A DNA stretch of 64,000 nucleotides from UBA4479 sp963974935 (lineage in GTDB: Bacteria; Pseudomonadota; Alphaproteobacteria; Rhodospirillales; Casp-alpha2): positions 157,962 through 221,961 of the forward strand of contig CAXBEV010000003.1 of the NCBI GenBank assembly GCA_963974935.1, read 5' to 3'. The first letter of the stretch is position 1. Each line of letters opens with the position of its first letter. The notes beneath the pieces were generated by a model. It was not told the origin of the DNA, ran no database searches, and worked only from the letters and a program-made list of their open reading frames with translations. Made by a program: the position numbers and the translations under genes. Positions 59,605 to 64,000 of the stretch are shown one piece after another.

Positions 59605-61722
59605 TTATGCTGCCAGACCCTCGGCGAGGGTGCATTTTTTCAGTGCCGGTGAGATATTGATGCGTTGGGTGACTACGGTACTTTCGCCGGTTTCGGATCG
59701 CATCGCAATGCAGGTAATGGTCAGCGAAAATGATGCGGCCCCTGCACGCGTGCAAAAGCCGATACCGTGCCCGGCTTTGACTTCTGCAGTCCACACCCCA
59801 CCCCCATGATTGGTGCCGTTCATGATCAAAACGCCCGGGGGCACATCGCCCATGGTCAGTGATAACGAATTGTAACCATTCGGATCAAATATCTCGCTGG
59901 GCAGTGTGAGCGACAGCGTCAGCGGGGCGTCCCTGGTGGGCCTCAGCTTGGCGATTGTATTGCCGACCAGCCGCGTTAATTGCGTGTTGGTATCTGCATC
60001 GGGGGCGGCGTCTTCGATGCGAATGACCGCAGTACCCCCACCCTGCACAGGTGGCAGATAAGCCGCATGCGGACGGTCTTCAGGTCGCAAGGCCCAAACG
60101 CCTTTGCCCAGGTTGGTGCCTGCGGTCAACAAGGCGCCGGCCGCCAAACCGGAAACGTGATAGGTCGTTTCATCGCCGTCCGGCATCGACAGATGCAATG
60201 GTTCCGGCGTGCGGGTGTTGTCGCGCCCGCCCGGCACGGACAGGCGGGCGATGACCGGTAATGTTGCGCGCAACTCGACCTCGGCCCCGGTCGGCCCAAG
60301 CACGAGCATGTCGCGCCACTTACCCACATCCAGACCGAGTCGTCCGTAAATGCTTTTATTGTTGTCATCGGCGCTAGCGCAGATGAAATCGCGGAGCCGC
60401 GCCAGTTCGGCCAGCACGGTGGGTTTACGGATGTCCTCTTGGGATACGTTGATGATCAGGGCGTCGGTCTCAGCTGATTCGTCAATGGGGGCTGTCGGCG
60501 GCAGCGTCGTTGCTGCCGTTTCGCTGTTTGTGCTGTCGCCTGCTGAAACAAGGTTCGGCGCTGGCCGCCGCGCCGCCTGCACGTCGATCACCAAATCACC
60601 GACCCACGATCCAGGTGCTTCGCCCGCGCATCGTATCACAGCAGCGTCTTCAGGCCCGGTGCGGACACCGTCGATCACCAGCCATTGTAGTGCCGGCCCA
60701 TCGGTCCCTTTTCCGGCTAATGAACTGTGACGCAGCACGATCTCATCGGGCAACAGATCGCCCAAAGCTATATCAATGATGATGCTTTGGGCGCCTGAAG
60801 TTGACCATGTCAGCACCCGGTCATAGACCGCCTTTGCATCGGCGAAAATCATTAAACGGCACGGCCCGCCGTCCGGCGGAGGTGCAATATCGACGCTGAG
60901 CATTGCGCCTATTGCCCGCAAAGACGTGTCGTCGTTGGCGACATGGATTTCCGCTGACTGCGGCGGCGCGCCGTCGCTTTCCATGGTGACGCGCAAATCG
61001 AAATCCGGTGTATCCAACGGCATCACGACGCTGAGCGTTGCCAGCATGTCTGCCGGAACGCACCACGTGCCATCCGGGTCTTCGGTGCCCGCTGTTAGAA
61101 AGGCGCCGTCGGGCAAGACGCTGAATGACACTTTCAGCTTGGCGAGTGCTGCAGGATCATCCGTGCCGACCGATACATCCAAGTCGATCACCGATAATTC
61201 CGGGCCGATGGCAACAGATGATATATGCGTGTTGAAATCGGGGGCTCCAGGTGCGTCTGCGGCGTCAACATCGTTGGCAGGGGTGTCGATATCGATGTTG
61301 AGCATTTCGGTCCACGTGTCGTCGCGATCATCGGGTGACGCAAACGTCGCCTTCAGCACAACGCCGAACGGCACCGGCTGTGATGCCGGCACCATCGCGA
61401 GCAACCCTGAAAGGGCGTCGCTCGGGACCTGCCATACACCAGTGGCATCAATGCTGCCCGCGGTCAGCTGCACGCCTTTCGGCAGATCGCGAATTTCGAC
61501 AGAAGCCAAGACGGCATCATCGCTTTCATCGAGTGCGAGTGGCATTAAAACCAGAAAGCGTTGCAGCGCCGGGGCGGCGCCTTGAAAGCCATCCGGCAAT
61601 GCGACCGGGCCATGTATGTTGATTGAATTAAGCGAACCGGATGCGCCGATAATATCCGCAAGCCATGCGGTGACGCCTGGGCCGGCGGTTGGCTTGGCTG
61701 TGTCATCGTCGCTTAAATCCAT
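59605..61722 (-). CDS. large protein with repeated adhesin-like modules, function unknown
   Basis: This 705-residue acidic protein holds at least four diverged copies of one module ending LPxGxxLTAGTxxxxGxW. They read LPKGVQLTAGSIDATGVWQV, LPDGAFLTAGTEDPDGTWCV, GALLTAGTNLGKGVWAL and PPGVLIMNGTNHGGGVWTAE. This pattern recurs in giant type I-secreted adhesins and RTX proteins. There is no signal peptide, and no haemolysin-type Ca repeats were seen. The first 40 residues and the region 395-430 (Ser/Thr/Pro-rich) look like linkers. It may be a surface or secreted protein, but no transporter is adjacent. The 74 bp before the DHH gene have no clear promoter. Confidence 0.72.
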   Translation of the reverse strand: MDLSDDDTAKPTAGPGVTAWLADIIGASGSLNSINIHGPVALPDGFQGAAPALQRFLVLMPLALDESDDAVLASVEIRDLPKGVQLTAGSIDATGVWQVPSDALSGLLAMVPASQPVPFGVVLKATFASPDDRDDTWTEMLNIDIDTPANDVDAADAPGAPDFNTHISSVAIGPELSVIDLDVSVGTDDPAALAKLKVSFSVLPDGAFLTAGTEDPDGTWCVPADMLATLSVVMPLDTPDFDLRVTMESDGAPPQSAEIHVANDDTSLRAIGAMLSVDIAPPPDGGPCRLMIFADAKAVYDRVLTWSTSGAQSIIIDIALGDLLPDEIVLRHSSLAGKGTDGPALQWLVIDGVRTGPEDAAVIRCAGEAPGSWVGDLVIDVQAARRPAPNLVSAGDSTNSETAATTLPPTAPIDESAETDALIINVSQEDIRKPTVLAELARLRDFICASADDNNKSIYGRLGLDVGKWRDMLVLGPTGAEVELRATLPVIARLSVPGGRDNTRTPEPLHLSMPDGDETTYHVSGLAAGALLTAGTNLGKGVWALRPEDRPHAAYLPPVQGGGTAVIRIEDAAPDADTNTQLTRLVGNTIAKLRPTRDAPLTLSLTLPSEIFDPNGYNSLSLTMGDVPPGVLIMNGTNHGGGVWTAEVKAGHGIGFCTRAGAASFSLTITCIAMRSETGESTVVTQRINISPALKKCTLAEGLAA

Positions 61723-61795
61723 GCTCTCGTCCTCATTTCGTGCGCCGGCACGGTTTAGAATACCGCGAGACGAGAAACTTGGACAATCATAGATA

Positions 61796-62728
61796 TTAAG
61801 CGGCTTCGGCGGCGATGCTGGCTAGAATGTCGTTGAGCACATCTTCAGCCTCGCCATCCGGCACGCGGCACGTCCCTGCCGCTGTGTGCCCGCCACCGCC
61901 GTGCGCAAGCATCAGCTTGCCGACGTTGACCTGCGAAGTGCGTAAGAAGATCGATTTGCCACACGAAATTTCGGTAATCCCGTCTTTTTGCGACGGGCGC
62001 AGTGTCAGCGACAGGTCAGCGTCCGAAAACAGCGCATAAATCAAAAACCGATCCACCGCATAAATATGATCAACGTTGCGAAGGTCGCACACGACGGTGC
62101 GCCCCACGGTGCGGCTGCATTCGATCAGTTGACGCTCGGCAAATTCTTTATGGTAATTGTAGGCGATCACACGTTCTTGGATGTCGGGTAGCGCCAGAAT
62201 TTCGTGCACTGGGTTGTGGCGGCAGTACGTCATCAGATCGCGCATCATCTGGTCGTTGGAAATTGCGAAGTCTTGCAGGTTGCCGAGGCCGGTGCGGCCA
62301 TCCAGTACGAAATTTAACAGCGTCCAGCCTTCGGGGGCCAAGACCTCGGTTTCGTTGAACTGCGCGGAGTCGGCTTTGTCGACCGCGCGCAACAGGGCCG
62401 GATCAATGTTCGGAAAGCCGTGCTCGCCACCGTAATATTCGTACACCACCCGCGCCGCCGACGGCGCGTTCGGATCAATGATGAAGTTGTCGTGCTGGCC
62501 GACGCGCTCAAGCTCGCTCCAATGGTGGTCGAAGCAGAGGTGCACATCGGGCGTATACGGCAGGTTGGTCGTGATGTTGCCGGCATCGACGGCAACGCGG
62601 CCATGCTGCATGTCCGCCGGCTCCGCGAAATCGACCTTATTAATGAGACCGAGTTCCATAAAAAGCGCGCCGCAGACCACGCCATCGAAATCGGCGCGGG
62701 TAATCAGATTGAATTTTTGTTCGGCCAT
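61796..62728 (-). CDS. DHH-family phosphoesterase
   Basis: This 310-residue enzyme has the DHH domain with RADFDGVVCG (motif I), DVHLCFDHHW (the DHH motif), DKADSAQF and a C-terminal DHHA1-like part with the glycine-rich GGGGHTAAGTCRV. These cut phosphodiesters or polyphosphate; annotations as exopolyphosphatase are common but not proven. Substrates could be oligonucleotides or polyphosphate. It is transcribed leftward toward the repeat-rich gene, with 73 bp between. Confidence 0.9.
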   Translation of the reverse strand: MAEQKFNLITRADFDGVVCGALFMELGLINKVDFAEPADMQHGRVAVDAGNITTNLPYTPDVHLCFDHHWSELERVGQHDNFIIDPNAPSAARVVYEYYGGEHGFPNIDPALLRAVDKADSAQFNETEVLAPEGWTLLNFVLDGRTGLGNLQDFAISNDQMMRDLMTYCRHNPVHEILALPDIQERVIAYNYHKEFAERQLIECSRTVGRTVVCDLRNVDHIYAVDRFLIYALFSDADLSLTLRPSQKDGITEISCGKSIFLRTSQVNVGKLMLAHGGGGHTAAGTCRVPDGEAEDVLNDILASIAAEAA

Positions 62729-62854
62729 TGGTGCACTCCTAACACGAGCAAAGAATACTTACCTCCGAATGCGGGTACAATACGAAGCTGCGCGATGGGA
62801 GCAACGTTAAACCCAAAACATTCGGCACTTTCGCGGCAACGGTGGCTTCGCTAA

Positions 62855-62868
62855 AGTGCACGTGCACT
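62855..62868. promoter_or_regulatory. 14-bp perfect palindrome, possible operator
   Basis: AGTGCACGTGCACT is a perfect 14-bp palindrome in the 198-bp divergent region between the DHH gene and the small helical protein. It lies 59 bp before the latter's start. A dimeric regulator could bind here; which one is unknown. Confidence 0.4.
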
Positions 62869-62926
62869 CTAAGGCAGGTGCCATTCTTTGCCGTCATTCA
62901 ACCTAAAAATCAGGTAAGAGCGTATC

Positions 62927-63232
62927 ATGAGCGAGAACGAAGACCAACATACCCTCTCCATCCAACTCGCCAATCAGGTGATCAATATGGCGAATAGCCG
63001 TCTGCAGGAAGGCCTGGAGCCCGGCGACATTGCCATGGGCTTGCGTCATGCTGCCGCCAACTTCTCCGCCTTTGCGATGGCCCACGTGGAAAACCCCGAA
63101 GATGTCGATCCCACTGTGTTCGCCGAAGAATTTCTGCAGACCTATGCGTATTACTTCGACAAACACATGGCCAGTCGCAAACCGGTCAGCGGCCTGGACG
63201 CGCTGATCAAGCAGGTCAAAGACGAAAATTAA
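62927..63232 (+). CDS. small helical protein of unknown function
   Basis: This 101-residue protein is predicted mostly helical: LSIQLANQVINMANSRLQEG, GDIAMGLRHAAANFSAFAMA and EEFLQTYAYYFDKHMA. It is acidic and soluble, with no signal peptide and no motif that I recognise. Similar short proteins are found in alphaproteobacteria. It is divergent from the DHH phosphoesterase gene. The next 150 bp up to tRNA-Glu hold no gene. Confidence 0.75.
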   Translation: MSENEDQHTLSIQLANQVINMANSRLQEGLEPGDIAMGLRHAAANFSAFAMAHVENPEDVDPTVFAEEFLQTYAYYFDKHMASRKPVSGLDALIKQVKDEN

Positions 63233-63382
63233 CGGATCGGTGTTGAGCCCGATTTCGGGAGAATTTGGGGGTTACCAGGGCTTATGATGAAATTAATATG
63301 CCGCATCCGGCATATCATTGATTTTTTCGTGATTTCCCGCTTGATTTCCCCGACCTGAATGGCTACCAACATCGCCGACCGC

Positions 63383-63458
63383 GTCCCCTTCGTCTAGCGG
63401 TCTAGGACGCTGCCCTTTCACGGCGGAAACACGGGTTCGAGTCCCGTAGGGGACGCCA
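63383..63458 (+). tRNA. tRNA-Glu (TTC)
   Basis: Acceptor GTCCCCT, D arm GTCTAGCGGTCTAGGAC, anticodon stem-loop CTGCCCTTTCACGGCGG with anticodon TTC, T arm ACGGGTTCGAGTCCCGT, acceptor AGGGGAC, discriminator G and encoded CCA. A possible attachment site for elements, but no repeat of its 3' end was found in the window. Confidence 0.96.
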
Positions 63459-63957
63459 ATCTTTTTGGTGACAGATGTGCTTGGCTATAAGCCTAGCTCT
63501 CTCGCTCGAATCAGCAAAATTATATCAGATTTCGTATCAAAATCGTAGCAGAAACATTGCGTATCGACCCATTTCTTGGGCGATTATCCCCTCTACATTG
63601 GTCTACTTGCTTAAGTTTGCGTGGATGCAAAAATGAGGGGGGCAAGGGGGGCTTGCCCCACCCCTTATATTAAGGAGAGAGCTATACCGAGAATTTCTAT
63701 ACTAAATTTTGATATTCGCAATTTAGCAGAACCAAAATAATCAAAATTCGTTAGTTCACCTGTAACAGATTTCTTATCGCCCCCAATACCAACCCGTTTC
63801 AACGCGTTGCAGGCCTGAACTGGCAGAGTATGAAGGTCACAAACGATATACCAGCGATCACATACCCGATCAGCTGCTCTTTGGCCTTGGTCCCCGCGAC
63901 TCTTCAGAGCAGTACGGTGGACCTATCTCTCAAGCCTTCACGAGGTGACCTGAGCCC
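63459..63957. other. 499-bp stretch without a confident gene
   Basis: The region is AT-richer than the rest. On the minus strand a short piece near 63490-63545 reads DTKSDIILLIRARELGL, which could be the end of a decayed gene. Both strands have open frames of 50-85 codons near 63670-63930, but none has a start with a ribosome site. A self-complementary GGGGCAAGG/CTTGCCCC-type stem lies near 63640-63660. I see nothing certain here. Confidence 0.5.
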
Positions 63958-64000
63958 CTAATCTTCCTCCAGTTTCTGGTAGAGTCCGTCGATAAAGGAG
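63958..64000 (-). CDS. possible C-terminal end of a gene entering from the right
   Basis: On the minus strand the last bases read SFIDGLYQKLEED followed by TAG at 63960-63958. Thirteen residues are too few to name a family. It may equally be a chance frame. Confidence 0.3.
   Translation of the reverse strand, partial: SFIDGLYQKLEED

Noticed and set aside
59396..59809. 137-codon plus-strand open frame
   Set aside because: Half of it lies antisense to the 705-residue protein and it has no ribosome site or domain.
63670..63930. Open frames on both strands of 50-85 codons downstream of tRNA-Glu
   Set aside because: They lack starts with ribosome sites and they overlap one another; composition alone does not decide between them.

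Overview
The window looks like chromosomal DNA of a free-living, probably aquatic alphaproteobacterium, most likely of the Rhodospirillales type. This is an inference from gene content, not from a marker gene. The pointers are an AapJQMP-type amino-acid ABC transporter, an NDUFS4-like complex I accessory subunit, a PagL-like lipid A deacylase, an Anbu proteasome-like operon, a multi-subunit Mrp-type antiporter and a flagellar rod-like protein. Gene density is high. Many genes are coupled by ATGA, GTGA or TGATG overlaps. Four tRNA genes are visible: Leu (cut by the left edge), Arg-TCT, Pro-TGG and Glu-TTC.

Layout. 0-11 kb: metabolic housekeeping, including malonyl-CoA decarboxylase, the NAD(P)HX repair enzyme, an orphan ParA, a hydrolase-OsmC fusion, an enoyl-CoA hydratase, a Nudix enzyme, and a sulfur pair of cysteine synthase and mercaptopyruvate sulfurtransferase. 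11-16 kb: the aapJQMP operon, read leftward, with a structured spacer between aapJ and aapQ. 16-21 kb: metC-hisI, then a mercury-resistance island (merR / merT-merP-merF-merA) enclosed by a 223-bp direct repeat of the hisI 3' end. 21-28 kb: modABC for molybdate uptake, tail to tail with a 1228-residue hybrid histidine kinase. 28-35 kb: mixed small operons (2OG-Fe oxygenase, PagL, DUF4197 with an NDUFS4-like protein, quinone reductase, SDR-DoxX with DUF2269, ZIP transporter). 35-40 kb: two very small membrane-protein genes, glnS, a PAS histidine kinase and a DUF192 protein. 40-48 kb: a nine-gene Mrp-type cation/proton antiporter operon with three antiporter-like large subunits. 47.9-48.5 kb: a decayed 2OG-Fe(II) oxygenase gene whose 3' end carries a 15-bp tandem repeat. 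48.5-52.6 kb: the complete four-gene Anbu operon (ATP-grasp, alpha-E, transglutaminase, Anbu). 52.7-58 kb: an isopropylmalate/isocitrate-type dehydrogenase, a Lys/Ala-rich histone-like protein, a Panacea-domain protein and a SulP-STAS-cNMP transporter. 58-62 kb: a mini flagellar rod protein, several unrecognised proteins and a large protein with degenerate adhesin-like repeats. 62-64 kb: a DHH phosphoesterase, a small helical protein, tRNA-Glu and an AT-richer tail without a confident gene.

The clearest signs of genome plasticity are the mer island and the pseudogene next to the Anbu operon. The best candidates for incompletely understood biology are the Anbu operon, the split-subunit antiporter cluster, the interlocked hairpins in the aap operon, the two micro-genes upstream of glnS and the unrecognised gene group at 58-61.7 kb. 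No CRISPR array, prophage, transposase or integrase was seen.
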